From Serratia inhibens (GTDB lineage Bacteria > Pseudomonadota > Gammaproteobacteria > Enterobacterales > Enterobacteriaceae): 64,000 nucleotides of DNA. This document shows positions 1 through 9,726 of the stretch, piece after piece. The stretch's first letter is position 1. Every line of letters begins with the position of its first letter. The notes under the pieces are model-generated. The model ran no database searches and was not told the DNA's origin. It saw nothing but the letters and a program-made list of their open reading frames with translations. Both the position numbers and the translations under genes were made by a program. The DNA lies in NCBI RefSeq assembly GCF_003591175.1, contig NZ_QYYG01000002.1:186001-250000 (forward strand), read 5' to 3'.

Positions 1-13
1 GCGCCTGTTTCAT
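1..13 (-). CDS. possible start of the next chemotaxis gene (partial)
   Basis: An ATG on the minus strand at position 13 opens a frame (M-K-Q-A) that runs off the left edge. It lies 29 bases beyond the stop of the first chemoreceptor gene and points the same way. In enterobacteria of this arrangement cheR often follows the receptor genes, so it may be the start of cheR, but four codons cannot prove it. Confidence 0.3.
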
Positions 14-41
14 GCCCTATTACTCATAAAAAACGTGCTGC

Positions 42-1667
42 TTATGCGGTTTGACAATCTGAGGCTTCCTTTACCACGGGTGAAACTGCGTCTTGATTGT
101 TGCCCGGCGCAGCGAAGTTATCGTCCGCCAGGCGGAATACCGATACTGCGTCGGCCATGGTTATCGCCTGATCTTCCAGTGCGGCCGCCGCCGAAGCGGC
201 TTCCTCCACCAGCGCGGCGTTCTGCTGGGTCACCTGATCCATTTGGGTCACCGCCTGCGTGACCTGCTCGATGCCGCGGCTCTGTTCATCGGACGCCGAG
301 GCGATTTCGCCCATAATGTCGGTAACCCGGGTGACCGAACGCACGATGTCCTGCATGGTGGCGCCGGAGCTTTCCACCAGCACCGAACCCTGTTTCACGC
401 GGCTGACCGATTCGTCGATCAACCCTTTGATTTCTTTTGCCGCCTGCGCGCTGCGGCTGGCCAGATTGCGTACCTCGCCGGCCACCACCGCAAAACCGCG
501 TCCTTGTTCGCCGGCACGCGCCGCTTCCACCGCCGCGTTCAGCGCCAGAATGTTGGTTTGGAAAGCAATGCCGTCGATCACGCTAGTAATGGCGCCGATT
601 TTCTGCGAACTGTTGGCGATATCCTGCATGGTGGTCACCACGTCGCCGGCCATTTCGCCGCCCTTGGCTGCCGTGGCGGAGGCATCACGCGCCAGTTGCG
701 AGGCCTGGCGTGCGTTGTCGGCATTCTGCTTCACCGTGGCGGTCAACTGCTCCATGCTGGCGGCGGTTTCCTCCAGCGAGGCGGCCTGCTGTTCGGTGCG
801 CGAAGAGAGATCGTTGTTACCCTCGGAGATTTCCTGCAGGCCAATCAGAATGGATTCTGCGCCATCACGCACTGCGCCGACGGTGCCAATCAGCGACTGC
901 TGCATGCGCTGCAGGCTGGCGAAAAGCTGGCTGATCTCATTGCGGCCATAAACCTGGATCGGCGTAGCCAGATCGCCGCCGGCGATGCGGTCAAAATGGC
1001 TGCGCATGATATTCAGCGGTTGCACCAGCATATTGCGCAGCCACCACAGGGCGCTGCCGGTCACCAGGATAAGCATCAGCACCGCACCGCCCACCAGCCA
1101 CCCCGATAAAGTGAAGGATTGCTGATTGGCGGCATTGGCCGCATCGACGTTGGCATTCACCAGTTGCAGATACTGGACAAAGTCGGCCTCAAACAGGTCC
1201 TGGGTTTTCTGCGTCGGCTGGTCCATAAACGCCTGCAGATTGTTGTTCTCCAGGAAGCCAATCAGCTCACGCAGCGCGCTGCGCAGCTGGTCATAGCTGG
1301 CCTGGGTGGTTTCGGTCAGTTGCTGTTCCTGCTCGCTGTGGCGCGGTACCGCCAGGAACTGGTTGAAATAGAGATCGGCTTTCTGCAGTGAACTGCGCGC
1401 ATTGCCCATCAGCGCATTCACCTGCTCTTGCGGCAACTTGAGCGCCGAGCGGGTACCGGCGCGGTTCAGCGTATTGCGGGCCTGCAACAATGAGACCCAG
1501 CTCAGGCTGAGGGCATCGCGCTGCTGGCTGCCGAGCGTGATCAGGTTGAGATTGTAGTGATCGGAACGGAAAGCGGTGTACGACAAGCCGCTGGTGGCCA
1601 ACTGCATAACACAAAAAGTCATCAACAACAGAAACAGGCTGGTAGAGACGCGGATTCGGTTAAACAC
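42..1667 (-). CDS. methyl-accepting chemotaxis protein without C-terminal tether
   Basis: A 541-residue Tar/Tsr-type chemoreceptor that senses periplasmic ligands and controls CheA through CheW. It has a membrane segment near residues 7-27, a periplasmic four-helix-type domain to about 185, a second membrane segment near 190-212, a HAMP linker and the conserved cytoplasmic hairpin ([20 protein letters not shown] tip). The protein ends in ASDCQTA and lacks the NWETF-type pentapeptide that binds CheR and CheB, unlike its neighbour at 1753-3420. It would therefore depend on other receptors for efficient adaptation. It is last in view of the flhDC-motAB-cheAW direction. The two receptors share nearly the whole signalling domain but differ in the ligand domain, which suggests duplication and divergence. 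The ligand cannot be told from sequence. Confidence 0.93.
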   Translation of the reverse strand: MFNRIRVSTSLFLLLMTFCVMQLATSGLSYTAFRSDHYNLNLITLGSQQRDALSLSWVSLLQARNTLNRAGTRSALKLPQEQVNALMGNARSSLQKADLYFNQFLAVPRHSEQEQQLTETTQASYDQLRSALRELIGFLENNNLQAFMDQPTQKTQDLFEADFVQYLQLVNANVDAANAANQQSFTLSGWLVGGAVLMLILVTGSALWWLRNMLVQPLNIMRSHFDRIAGGDLATPIQVYGRNEISQLFASLQRMQQSLIGTVGAVRDGAESILIGLQEISEGNNDLSSRTEQQAASLEETAASMEQLTATVKQNADNARQASQLARDASATAAKGGEMAGDVVTTMQDIANSSQKIGAITSVIDGIAFQTNILALNAAVEAARAGEQGRGFAVVAGEVRNLASRSAQAAKEIKGLIDESVSRVKQGSVLVESSGATMQDIVRSVTRVTDIMGEIASASDEQSRGIEQVTQAVTQMDQVTQQNAALVEEAASAAAALEDQAITMADAVSVFRLADDNFAAPGNNQDAVSPVVKEASDCQTA

Positions 1668-1752
1668 TGTGAACCTCCTTGCAGCCGGCCGACGGCCAGC
1701 TTACGACGGGGAATAAGCCTCCTCCGGAACGGGCGAGGAGGCCCAATGCCGG

Positions 1753-3420
1753 TTAGAACGTTTCCCAGTTATCCTGCAGATCGCTGGCGTTCGTTTTTTT
1801 ATGATTGATTACCGGGGTAACGACCGTTTTGCCGGCGGGCATTTTGAATTCGTCCTTGCCTTCCGCTTTCAGTCGGAACACCGCCACCGACTGGGTCAGC
1901 ATGCTGGCTTGCTCTTCCAATGCCGCCGCCGCAGAAGCGGATTCTTCGACCAGCGAGGCGTTTTGCTGGGTGACGCGGTCCATTTCCGCCACCGCCTGGC
2001 CGACCTGATCGATACCGCGGCTCTGTTCGTCGGACGCCGAGGCGATTTCACCCATGATGTCGGTGACGCGGGTGACCGCGTTGACGATGTCGCCCATGGT
2101 TTCACCGGCGCTTTCCACCAGTACCGAGCCCATATCGACGCGACTGACGGAGTCTTCGATCAGGCCTTTGATTTCCTTCGCTGCCTGCGCGCTGCGCTGG
2201 GCCAGGTTACGCACTTCGCCCGCTACGACGGCAAAACCACGGCCCTGTTCGCCGGCGCGCGCCGCTTCTACCGCCGCATTCAGTGCCAGAATGTTGGTCT
2301 GGAAAGCAATGCCGTCGATAACGCCGGTAATGTCGGCAATTTTCTGCGAACTGCCGGCAATGTCGTGCATGGTCTGCACCACGTTGGCCACCACTTTGCC
2401 GCCCTTCTGCGCGGTTTCGGAGGCGCTCAGCGCCAGTTGGCTGGCCTGACGGGCGTTTTCGGCGTTCTGTTTCACCGTGGCGGTCAACTGTTCCATGCTG
2501 GCGGCAGTTTCTTCCAGCGAGGCAGCTTGCTGTTCGGTACGGGAAGAGAGATCGTTATTGCCGGCGGCAATTTCGGAGGCACCGCTGTAGATGGCATCGG
2601 CCCCCTGACGCACGCCGCTGACGGTCTCGATCAGTTCGCTCTGCATGTGTTTGAGGCTGGCAGCCAACACACCCATTTCATTGCGGCTGGTCACGGCGAT
2701 CGGTTGGGTCAGATCGCCGGCGGCAATCATTTTGATGTGCTCGATCATGCGGTTCAGCGGGCGCACCAAAATGTGGTGAATGCCGCTCCATACCAATACG
2801 ATCACCGCCAGCACCACGACCAACACCACGACCAGCGTCCAGACAGCGAAGCTGAAGGAATTGTTGCTGTCTTCCACCGCGGTTTGGTAGAGCTTGTCGT
2901 TTTGCGCCAGGTAGGTGTTGTAGATCTCTTCAAAGCCGTTCTGATAGCTTTGCGTCGGCTGGTCAAAGAAAGCGTTGATCTTGCCTTCGCCCAGCAGTTG
3001 GACCAACTCGGACAACGCGCCGTGCAAAATGCCGTATTGCTGTTTGAGTTTTTCGGCAGACTGCGCATCCTGGCGAGGATTTAAAGGGATTTTGTCATAG
3101 GCGGCATAATGTTGTTCCGCCACCACCAGGTTGTTCTTGGCCGCAGCCAGCAGTTCGGTAACGCTGGCGCCGCTGCCAATTTTATTGGCGTCCATCATGT
3201 AGCGGATACCCGCACGATTCAGCGTGTTGCGGGTTTGCAGCAGGTTAACCCAGCTTTCGTTCAGCTCGGACTGCTGCTGGCGAATGGTCTGCAATACGGT
3301 GAAGTTTTCCTTGTCATTCTTCAGTGAGGAGAAAAAGAGCCCGCCCGAAACCAGCTGCAAGGCGCCAAATAACACCAGCACCAGCAACAGGCTGGTGACC
3401 ACCTTCATACGATTAAACAT
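1753..3420 (-). CDS. methyl-accepting chemotaxis protein with NWETF tail
   Basis: A 555-residue Tar/Tsr-type chemoreceptor: N-terminal membrane segment, periplasmic helical ligand domain (about 30-190), second membrane segment rich in Val (about 192-215), HAMP and cytoplasmic signalling hairpin. The C-terminus is NWETF, the pentapeptide that in E. coli Tar and Tsr docks CheR and CheB, so this is a full-function receptor. It lies 85 bases upstream of the tail-less paralogue and reads the same way, downstream of cheW. A gap of about 500 bases separates it from cheW and holds an opposite small gene, so it probably has its own promoter. The ligand is unknown. Confidence 0.94.
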   Translation of the reverse strand: MFNRMKVVTSLLLVLVLFGALQLVSGGLFFSSLKNDKENFTVLQTIRQQQSELNESWVNLLQTRNTLNRAGIRYMMDANKIGSGASVTELLAAAKNNLVVAEQHYAAYDKIPLNPRQDAQSAEKLKQQYGILHGALSELVQLLGEGKINAFFDQPTQSYQNGFEEIYNTYLAQNDKLYQTAVEDSNNSFSFAVWTLVVVLVVVLAVIVLVWSGIHHILVRPLNRMIEHIKMIAAGDLTQPIAVTSRNEMGVLAASLKHMQSELIETVSGVRQGADAIYSGASEIAAGNNDLSSRTEQQAASLEETAASMEQLTATVKQNAENARQASQLALSASETAQKGGKVVANVVQTMHDIAGSSQKIADITGVIDGIAFQTNILALNAAVEAARAGEQGRGFAVVAGEVRNLAQRSAQAAKEIKGLIEDSVSRVDMGSVLVESAGETMGDIVNAVTRVTDIMGEIASASDEQSRGIDQVGQAVAEMDRVTQQNASLVEESASAAAALEEQASMLTQSVAVFRLKAEGKDEFKMPAGKTVVTPVINHKKTNASDLQDNWETF

Positions 3421-3621
3421 GTTTTCCCTTGTTGAAAGCCCGCGCGGACAGGCCCGGAGTCTGTTGATTGACAGAGTTATCGGCGCGAGGGGGCAGAACT
3501 TTATGCGAGGAGGTAACTATTTTTGGTTGGGGGCAGCATACGCCTCCCTAACGAGGGCTTGGTTCGTGCGCCTGCCAGGCGTAACATCCTGTCATCATCG
3601 GAAAGCCTTTGTGAGAACGAG

Positions 3622-3825
3622 ATGGAGAGTCGACGAATCAAACGGGCGGCGTGGGTCTTTGCAGGATTCTTGATCATCAATCTGCTGAGCAGCCTGTTGA
3701 GCTCAACGACGCAGATCAGCCTGTTGCGTAGTGCCACGGTTGCGGCGCTGTTCGCTGCCGGCTACTTGCTGGTGACCTGCCGTGTCTGGAAAAAATACGT
3801 GCTGCGATTGAAGGATATCGATTAG
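3622..3825 (+). CDS. small membrane protein, function unknown
   Basis: A 67-residue protein starting MESRRIKRAA. It has two predicted membrane segments (about 9-27 and 33-53) with positive charges before the first and after the second (WKKYVLRLKDID). The ATG at 3622 is chosen because the protein is membrane-like from there; the extension upstream is not. The ribosome site is weak (GAGAACGAG). It is the only plus-strand gene inside the minus-strand chemotaxis block. I do not recognise the family. Confidence 0.55.
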   Translation: MESRRIKRAAWVFAGFLIINLLSSLLSSTTQISLLRSATVAALFAAGYLLVTCRVWKKYVLRLKDID

Positions 3826-3876
3826 TCTGGCAGCCCTGCCCACGTGCATCACCAGGCGCTGCCCGTTTTTGAGCGC

Positions 3877-3907
3877 AGCATGCGGCGCAGAGCAATTGCC
3901 GCATGCT
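3877..3907. terminator. hairpin between small gene and cheW
   Basis: AGCATGCGGC and GCCGCATGCT form a perfect 10-bp stem around an 11-base loop, between two convergent genes. There is no clear T-run on either side, so termination is inferred from position only. Confidence 0.4.
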
Positions 3908-3926
3908 GAACCCGTCTCACAGTGAA

Positions 3927-4436
3927 TCAGGCGCTTTTCGCCACGCTGTCGACCAGCGACATCTCTTCGCTGCTCAGCAACTTTTCGATATCCACCAGAA
4001 TCAGCATGCGATCGCCCAGCGATCCCAGGCCGGTCAGGTATTCGGTGGCCAGCGTTACGGCGAATTCCGGTGCCGGGCGGATCTGTTCGGTGGTCAACGA
4101 CAGCACGTCGGATACGCCGTCAACCACAATCCCCACCACCCGCAGGCCAAAGTTCAGCACGATCACTACGGTGTTTTCATCGTAGGACACGTCCTGCTGG
4201 GCAAATTTCACCCGCAGATCGATAATCGGCACAATCACGCCACGCAGGTTGGTAACGCCCTTGATAAAGGCCGGCGTATTGGCAATGCGCGTAACCTGAT
4301 CGTATCCGCGGATCTCCTGCACCTTGAGGATATCGATGCCATATTCCTCATTGCCCAAGGTAAAAATCAGGAATTCCTGCCCTACCGTTTCGCCAGCCAA
4401 TTTGCTGACGGTTGCCAGTCCTGCCATATCATTCAC
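3927..4436 (-). CDS. cheW: chemotaxis coupling protein CheW
   Basis: A 169-residue CheW, the scaffold that links chemoreceptors to the kinase CheA at the cell-pole arrays. The SH3-like CheW fold covers most of the protein ([21 protein letters not shown] near residue 18 onward, then [14 protein letters not shown]). Length and motifs match the enterobacterial protein. It starts 22 bases after cheA ends and is presumably cotranscribed with it in the motAB-cheAW operon, a class-3 flagellar unit in relatives. Confidence 0.97.
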   Translation of the reverse strand: MNDMAGLATVSKLAGETVGQEFLIFTLGNEEYGIDILKVQEIRGYDQVTRIANTPAFIKGVTNLRGVIVPIIDLRVKFAQQDVSYDENTVVIVLNFGLRVVGIVVDGVSDVLSLTTEQIRPAPEFAVTLATEYLTGLGSLGDRMLILVDIEKLLSSEEMSLVDSVAKSA

Positions 4437-4458
4437 CTCTACACCAATCGATTAATTA

Positions 4459-6432
4459 TTATGCAGCCGCGTCCGTCAGTCGTTGTTCGCGGTTCAGCGT
4501 TTGCAGCGCCGACACATCGACAATCAGCGCCACGCTGCCGTCGCCCAGAATGGTCGCGGCGGAGATCCCCGGCACTTTGCGATAGTTGCTTTCCAGGTTC
4601 TTCACCACCACCTGATGCTGGCCGATCAGTTGATCCACCAGCAACGCATAGCGGCGGCCGGCGCTTTGCAGGATCACCACAATGCCCTGCGTGGCGTCGG
4701 TTTTGGCGCCTGCCACCTCGAACACCCGGAACAGCTCCACCAGCGGCAGATATTCGCCGCGCACCTGCAACACCCGTTCGCCACCGGCCAACGGATGCAG
4801 GTCTTCGGCCTGCGGCTGCAACGATTCCATTACCGCGTTGAGCGGCAGGATAAACACTTCATCGTTCACCTTGACCGACATACCGTCGAGGATCGCCAGC
4901 GTCAACGGCAGCAAAATGCGAATGGCGGTGCCCTTGCCTGCCTGCGAATGGATTTCTACATGCCCACCCATTTCCTGAATATTTCGCTTCACCACGTCCA
5001 TGCCGACACCGCGGCCGGACACGTCGGTCACCTGCTCTGCGGTGGAAAAACCCGGTGCGAAGATCAGCATGCCGACCTCTTCATCACTCATGCTGTCGCT
5101 GACCGCCAACCCCTGCGACGCCGCCTTGGCGAGAATTTTTGCCCGGTTCAGCCCGGCGCCGTCGTCGGTCACCTCAATGCAGATATTGCCGCCCTGATGC
5201 TCCGCCGACAGAACCAGATTACCCACTGCCGATTTACCGGCAGCAACGCGCGTGGCCGGGTCTTCAATGCCGTGATCCAGGCTGTTGCGCACCAGGTGCG
5301 TCAGGGGATCGATAATGCGTTCGATCAGGCTCTTGTCCAGCTCGGTAGAACTGCCCTGCAACTGCAGCTCCACCTGCTTGTTCAGCTTGCCGGCCAGATC
5401 GCGCACCAGGCGCGGAAAACGGCTGAACACGTATTCCATCGGCATCATGCGGATCGACATCACCGACTCTTGCAGATCGCGCGCGTTACGCTCCAGCTGG
5501 CTCATGCTGTTGAGCAGATCGCCGTGGTTGACCGGGTCCAGGCTGCCGGAACGCTGCGCCAGCATCGACTGGGTGATCACCAGTTCCCCCACCAGGTTGA
5601 TCAATTGGTCAACTTTCTCCACCGCCACGCGGATGCTGGTAGATTCGCCGGCCTTGGCGCGAACCTTCGGCGCTTCGGCAGCCGCAGGTACCGGTTTGGC
5701 TACCGGCGGCTCTGCGGCCTGAACGGCAAGGGGCTGCGGCGCTGCCGGCGGCAACTCGGCCGGCGGCGGCGTGGCGAAGCTGATTTGCTCCGGCTCCAGC
5801 ACGAAACACAACACCGCGCTGATATCCTCTTCGCTGGCGGAAGTCAGCAGCGTCGCTTCCAGGCTGCTTTCGGTCTGCTGCGGATTTTTCACCTCGCCCA
5901 GGTTGCCCAACTCTTCCAGCATCAGCGGGATTTCATTCGGCTTCAGGCCACTAAGGCAAACCCGCATCCCGCCTTCTATCGCCGAAGGCGCGGCGACAGC
6001 AGTTTCCGTCAACGCAAGCGCAGCGGGAGCATCCTGCTGCTGTGCGTCCAGCGCAAGCTGCCGCAACGCCTGACAGATATATTCAAAGCTGTCGGCGTCT
6101 GGTTTTTGCGACGTTTTATAGGCGTCCAGTTGCTCCTGCATAATGTCTTTGGTTTCCAGAAACAGGTTGATAATTTCAGTGCTCAGGCTCATCTCCTGAC
6201 GCCGCGCACCGTCCAGCAAGTTCTCCAGCAGATGGGTGGTTTCCTGCAGCACCGAAAAGCCGAAGGTCGCCGCGCCGCCCTTGATCGAGTGCGCTGCGCG
6301 GAAAATGGCGTTCAGCGGTTCAATGTCCGGGGCCAGCGGATCCAGCTCCAGCAGGTGTTGCTCCATGTCGGCCAGCAGCTCATCTGCTTCATCAAAAAAG
6401 GTCTGATAAAAAGCGCTAATATCCATGCTCAC
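4459..6432 (-). CDS. cheA: chemotaxis histidine kinase CheA
   Basis: A 657-residue CheA, which phosphorylates CheY and CheB in response to receptor state. The order is HPt domain with phospho-acceptor His48 in AAHSIKGG, a P2 CheY/CheB-binding region (about 160-225), a Pro/Ala-rich linker (225-260), dimerisation helices, an ATPase domain with LVRNSLDHGIEDP (N box) and DDGAGLNRAKI and GRGVGMDVV (G boxes), and a C-terminal CheW-like domain. It begins five bases after the motB stop, consistent with one motAB-cheAW transcript. All catalytic motifs look intact. Confidence 0.98.
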   Translation of the reverse strand: MSMDISAFYQTFFDEADELLADMEQHLLELDPLAPDIEPLNAIFRAAHSIKGGAATFGFSVLQETTHLLENLLDGARRQEMSLSTEIINLFLETKDIMQEQLDAYKTSQKPDADSFEYICQALRQLALDAQQQDAPAALALTETAVAAPSAIEGGMRVCLSGLKPNEIPLMLEELGNLGEVKNPQQTESSLEATLLTSASEEDISAVLCFVLEPEQISFATPPPAELPPAAPQPLAVQAAEPPVAKPVPAAAEAPKVRAKAGESTSIRVAVEKVDQLINLVGELVITQSMLAQRSGSLDPVNHGDLLNSMSQLERNARDLQESVMSIRMMPMEYVFSRFPRLVRDLAGKLNKQVELQLQGSSTELDKSLIERIIDPLTHLVRNSLDHGIEDPATRVAAGKSAVGNLVLSAEHQGGNICIEVTDDGAGLNRAKILAKAASQGLAVSDSMSDEEVGMLIFAPGFSTAEQVTDVSGRGVGMDVVKRNIQEMGGHVEIHSQAGKGTAIRILLPLTLAILDGMSVKVNDEVFILPLNAVMESLQPQAEDLHPLAGGERVLQVRGEYLPLVELFRVFEVAGAKTDATQGIVVILQSAGRRYALLVDQLIGQHQVVVKNLESNYRKVPGISAATILGDGSVALIVDVSALQTLNREQRLTDAAA

Positions 6433-6436
6433 GGGG

Positions 6437-7402
6437 TCACCTCTGCTGTGAGTCGCTGTTAGTCGGTGAAGGGACAGCCACCGGCTGCTCCGGAGTGATA
6501 AGGGTGGCCGGGGCCGTCGCCGACGGTGCCAAAGGCTTCAGGTCTACCGGCCGGGCGACGCCCATCGCGTTGCTTTCGGCATTTTCGTGTTCAATGCCCT
6601 GCTGGGTTTGCTTGTTCAGTACCAGCACGGTGATGCGGCGGTTGATGGCATCATCGGCGCCGTGCTGTTTCAGGCTCATGGTCGCGGCCATGCCCACCAC
6701 CCGCAGCACTTTGCCCTCCGACAGCCCACCGGCGATCAGCTCGCGCCGTGAGGCGTTGGCACGATCGGCTGACAACTCCCAGTTGCTGTAGCCGCGCTCG
6801 CCGGTGGCATAGGGAATGTCATCGGTATGGCCAGACAGGCTGATTTTATTCGGCAGGTCATTCAGGATCGGCGCAATCGCCCGCAGGATGTCGCGCATGT
6901 AGCTTTCCACCTGCGCGCTGCCGGTTTTGAACATGGGCCGGTTCTGGCTATCGATGATCTGAATGCGCAAGCCTTCATCCATCATGTTGATCAGCAGATG
7001 CGGGCGCAGCGCTTTCAGGCGCGGGTCGGACTCAATCAGCTCATCGAGTTTTTCCCGCAGCTTGTTGAGGCGCAGTTCCTCGTCGCGCTTCTCCAGCGTC
7101 TCGATCTGTTTTTTCACCAGCCCCTCCTGCTGGGTGGGATCATCCCCGCCCCCCGGGATCGGGCTGCTCTCCGAACTGCTCTTGTCGCCGGTGGTCAGCG
7201 CCACCTTCAACGGCGTGCGAAAATATTCGGCGATTTGCGTCAGCTCCTGCGGGCTGGCGATCGCCAACAACCACATCACCAGGAAGAACGCCATCATGGC
7301 GGTCATAAAGTCAGCATAAGCAATCTTCCAGGAGCCACCGTGGTGCGCCGCATGATGCGATTTGCGTTTCCTGACCAGCACAACCGGGTGATTCTGCTTC
7401 AT
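6437..7402 (-). CDS. motB: flagellar motor stator protein MotB
   Basis: A 321-residue stator subunit. It has a short cytoplasmic basic N-terminus and a single membrane helix (about 28-49) carrying Asp31 in [17 protein letters not shown], the proton-binding Asp equivalent to E. coli Asp32. A periplasmic plug and an OmpA-like peptidoglycan-binding domain follow (about 150-270, with [10 protein letters not shown]). Together with MotA it forms the proton channel anchored to the wall. Its start overlaps the motA stop by four bases, a translational-coupling arrangement. The C-terminal tail is Pro/Ala-rich. Confidence 0.97.
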   Translation of the reverse strand: MKQNHPVVLVRKRKSHHAAHHGGSWKIAYADFMTAMMAFFLVMWLLAIASPQELTQIAEYFRTPLKVALTTGDKSSSESSPIPGGGDDPTQQEGLVKKQIETLEKRDEELRLNKLREKLDELIESDPRLKALRPHLLINMMDEGLRIQIIDSQNRPMFKTGSAQVESYMRDILRAIAPILNDLPNKISLSGHTDDIPYATGERGYSNWELSADRANASRRELIAGGLSEGKVLRVVGMAATMSLKQHGADDAINRRITVLVLNKQTQQGIEHENAESNAMGVARPVDLKPLAPSATAPATLITPEQPVAVPSPTNSDSQQR

Positions 7403-8295
7403 ACCTGTTCTTCTTCCGTCGCCTGCTGCACCGGCGCTTTCACCCGGCGCACGTGCTCTTCCAGCTCAACGAAGGACGGTCGCTCGGTGGTGTACAGCGT
7501 TTTACGGCCGAATTCGACCGCAATCTGCGGTGCATAACCGTTCAGGCTCGACAGCAGCGTTACCTTGATGCACTGCATCATTTTGACGTTTTCCGCGCTT
7601 TTCTGCCGCAGCAGGGTCGCCAGCGGCGAGATGAAACCGTAGGCCAGCAAAATGCCGAGGAAAGTACCGACCATCGCGTTGGCGATAAGCGCCCCCAACT
7701 CGGCCGCCGGGCGATCGGCCGAGGCCAGCGCATGCACCACGCCCATTACCGCCGCCACAATGCCGAACGCCGGCAACGAGTCGCCGACCATCGCCAGGCT
7801 GCCTGCCGGTACCTCGCTTTCCTGTTCGAAGGTTTCGATCTCTTCATCCATCAGCGCTTCAATCTCAAACGCATTCATGTTGCCGCTCACCATCAGCCGT
7901 AAGTAATCGGTTATAAATTCCACCAGGGTGTTATCGGCAAGGATGCGGGGATAATTAGAGAAAATTTCACTTTCCTGCGGGTTATCGATATCGAACTCGA
8001 GGGACAGCATGCCCTGCTGACGGGATTTGGCCAGCAGCCGATACAGCAGCGCCATCAGATCCATATACAGATCCTTGCTGTACTTTGAACGACGCATCAG
8101 CTTGGGAATGGCGCGCAGGGTGGATTTTATCGCCTTACCGTTGTTACCTACGATAAAGGCGCCGATGCCTGCACCGCCGATAATCAAAAACTCCGCCGGT
8201 TGATAAAGCGCACCGAGATGTCCCCCCACAATCAGGTACCCGCCAAAGACCGCACCCAATACCACGAGATAACCCAAAATAACTAACACACGCAT
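7399..8295 (-). CDS. motA: flagellar motor stator protein MotA
   Basis: A 298-residue MotA with four membrane helices (about 2-22, 34-52, 170-190, 200-222) and a large cytoplasmic loop that contacts FliG. It aligns with E. coli MotA through nearly its whole length, including [28 protein letters not shown] and [29 protein letters not shown] in shortened form. The start matches the E. coli start plus one residue. It is the first gene of motAB-cheAW, 152 bases after flhC. Confidence 0.98.
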   Translation of the reverse strand: MRVLVILGYLVVLGAVFGGYLIVGGHLGALYQPAEFLIIGGAGIGAFIVGNNGKAIKSTLRAIPKLMRRSKYSKDLYMDLMALLYRLLAKSRQQGMLSLEFDIDNPQESEIFSNYPRILADNTLVEFITDYLRLMVSGNMNAFEIEALMDEEIETFEQESEVPAGSLAMVGDSLPAFGIVAAVMGVVHALASADRPAAELGALIANAMVGTFLGILLAYGFISPLATLLRQKSAENVKMMQCIKVTLLSSLNGYAPQIAVEFGRKTLYTTERPSFVELEEHVRRVKAPVQQATEEEQV

Positions 8296-8377
8296 TCCTT
8301 AAATTAACAATGTGGATGGAAGGTGGGATAAGCGCGCTTTTGAGCCGCAAGGCCGCAGCAGGCCAGGCTGCGCCTGC

Positions 8378-8448
8378 GGGTTCGGTATGCCGAACCCTGC
8401 GTTTCACAAGTCTGTTCAGATCTGGCTGAACCGGCGCTGCCGCCGGCT
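8378..8448. other. two hairpins in the flhC-motA gap
   Basis: GGGTTCGG/CCGAACCC (8378-8397, four-base loop) and AACCGGCG/CGCCGGCT (8429-8448, overlapping the flhC stop) form stems. Neither is followed by a T-run on the minus strand. They could be partial terminators or RNA-stability elements between flhDC and motA. A sigma-28 promoter for motA is expected here from relatives, but I could not find a convincing one by eye. Confidence 0.4.
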
Positions 8449-9032
8449 CAAATTGCGCGTTTAACCTGCTCGTCCAGCAGTTGAGGAATAATATCGGCCA
8501 GTTGCGGCGAAAGTTTACGTCTTTTTACTGCGCGGGAAGGAGGCTGGCATAAACTGCAAACAAAACTGTTCAAGGGTTGGTGTGCGTGGGTGATGAAAGT
8601 GCCGCCGCAGCAGTTGCAGGCGGAGAGCTGCAACATGCCGCTATCGACGAAGCGCACCAGCGTCCAGGCGCGGGTCAGCGCCAACAGCGGCGTCTCCCCC
8701 GGCTGGTGCGGACACTGCTCCAGATACAGACGATAGGCTTTGATCACCGCCTCAACGCCGGTGCAATGCCCGCTCTTCATCAAGAAACTGTAGGCGTTGT
8801 AAAACATGGACGAATGGATGTTCTGTTCCCAGGTCATAAACCAGTCGGTAGAGAACGGCAACATCCCCTTCGGCGGCGGGCTGCCGCGCAATTCCTTATA
8901 GAGTTTGATCAACCGCCCGCGGCTGAGCTGGGTTTCGCTTTCCAGCATCTGCAAACGCGCACCCAGCGTAATCAATTCCATAGCCAGCTGAATGTCCTTG
9001 GCTTCCTGAACAATACTTTTCTCTACCATCAT
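8448..9032 (-). CDS. flhC: flagellar master regulator subunit FlhC
   Basis: A 194-residue FlhC. With FlhD it forms the FlhD4C2 activator of class-2 flagellar genes. The C-terminal zinc site is visible as SACNCCGG and FVCSLCQP, giving four zinc-ligand cysteines with one extra Cys. The start codon overlaps the flhD stop by one base, so the two are translationally coupled. The length matches the enterobacterial family (about 192 residues). Confidence 0.98.
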   Translation of the reverse strand: MMVEKSIVQEAKDIQLAMELITLGARLQMLESETQLSRGRLIKLYKELRGSPPPKGMLPFSTDWFMTWEQNIHSSMFYNAYSFLMKSGHCTGVEAVIKAYRLYLEQCPHQPGETPLLALTRAWTLVRFVDSGMLQLSACNCCGGTFITHAHQPLNSFVCSLCQPPSRAVKRRKLSPQLADIIPQLLDEQVKRAI

Positions 9033-9391
9033 CAGGCTCTTTTCTTCGTCGCACTACCGTTTTTATCCGATAGTTCTTGCAGTAAATGGCTTGATAGCAA
9101 AATGCCCGTATGGATTTGCTGCAGATCGTCCACGCGTGACTCTTTCGTCAGGCGCTCGATGGTATGGCTTTCGTTAAAACGGAAGTGACAGACCAACTGG
9201 TTAGTCTCAGCCAGTTTGACCATTTGCGGTAACGTGAGTTGAGCGAGCGCGTCGGCCATGGCTTCGTCGATACCCAGACGGAACATTGCCGATGCTTTTT
9301 CATCATTAATCAGACGCTGTGCTAAAAGTAAATATGACAAATTTATGTCATAAATATGCTTAAGTAATTCAGACGTACCCATATTCCCCAT
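9032..9391 (-). CDS. flhD: flagellar master regulator subunit FlhD
   Basis: A 119-residue FlhD with the family signature near the N-terminus ([21 protein letters not shown]). It lacks the four-cysteine zinc site, as expected; that site belongs to FlhC. It starts at ATG 9391, aligning with the conserved [10 protein letters not shown]; an extra Met-Gly-Asn precedes it in the same frame. It is preceded by a leader of about 255 bases and a regulated promoter (see 9629-9726). Confidence 0.97.
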   Translation of the reverse strand: MGNMGTSELLKHIYDINLSYLLLAQRLINDEKASAMFRLGIDEAMADALAQLTLPQMVKLAETNQLVCHFRFNESHTIERLTKESRVDDLQQIHTGILLSSHLLQELSDKNGSATKKRA

Positions 9392-9628
9392 CCCGACAGA
9401 CTATGTTTAAAAACATACGCTGGGTGATAATTTTTATCGCCCGTGACCTGGGTTTGTTCCCGAAGTTGGCAAATGAATCCCTGAATAACGGCCGTTATAA
9501 ATTTTTCAACATCTCTAAATTCGGACCATCATTCAGTATTTGATACGTGCGTAAACCAACGTGTATGGATGTACAGCATTTTGCTTCGATAGTGTGTAGT
9601 CACCATGAAACTATTTTTACAAAATTAA
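9392..9628 (-). other. flhDC 5' leader
   Basis: AT-rich untranslated leader between the RcsAB-like box and flhD. The flhDC leader in E. coli is about 200 bases and is a target of CsrA and several small RNAs. The long leader here suggests similar control, but I did not identify individual sites. Confidence 0.55.
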
Positions 9629-9642
9629 TAAGATTATTCCTA
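9629..9642 (-). promoter_or_regulatory. RcsAB-like box at flhDC
   Basis: TAAGATTATTCCTA differs at one position from the published RcsAB consensus TAAGAATATTCCTA. It sits at about +5 to +18 from the inferred start site (9646). As I recall, the E. coli flhDC RcsAB box also lies just downstream of the start site. This predicts repression of motility by the Rcs envelope-stress system. Confidence 0.65.
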
Positions 9643-9652
9643 AAGCAGCGCA

Positions 9653-9682
9653 ACTCTACCCCCGAACCATTAGCACACACAA
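9653..9682 (-). promoter_or_regulatory. predicted flhDC promoter
   Basis: Reading the minus strand, TTGTGT (-35, 9682-9677) and TAGAGT (-10, 9658-9653) are separated by 18 bases, which is slightly long. The -35 is poor, as expected for an activator-dependent promoter. The inferred start is near 9646. The support is the spacing to the CRP site (about 72 bases upstream) and to the RcsAB box, not the hexamers themselves. Confidence 0.5.
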
Positions 9683-9710
9683 TGTAAGTAAGAGGCAATT
9701 TTAAATACAA

Positions 9711-9726
9711 TGTGATGCGGATCACA
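9711..9726. promoter_or_regulatory. CRP-cAMP site upstream of flhDC
   Basis: TGTGATGCGGATCACA is a perfect match to the TGTGA-N6-TCACA palindrome. Its centre is about 72 bases upstream of the inferred flhDC start, the place of the CRP site in E. coli flhDC, so catabolite activation of motility is predicted. Confidence 0.85.

Noticed and set aside
93-1109. Long plus-strand frame opposite the first chemoreceptor
   Set aside because: It is the antisense shadow of a strongly conserved receptor gene and has His/Arg-rich low-information content.
4483-6462. A 659-codon plus-strand frame opposite cheA
   Set aside because: It mirrors cheA exactly and reads as Gln/His/Arg-rich nonsense. High GC third-position use creates such antisense frames.
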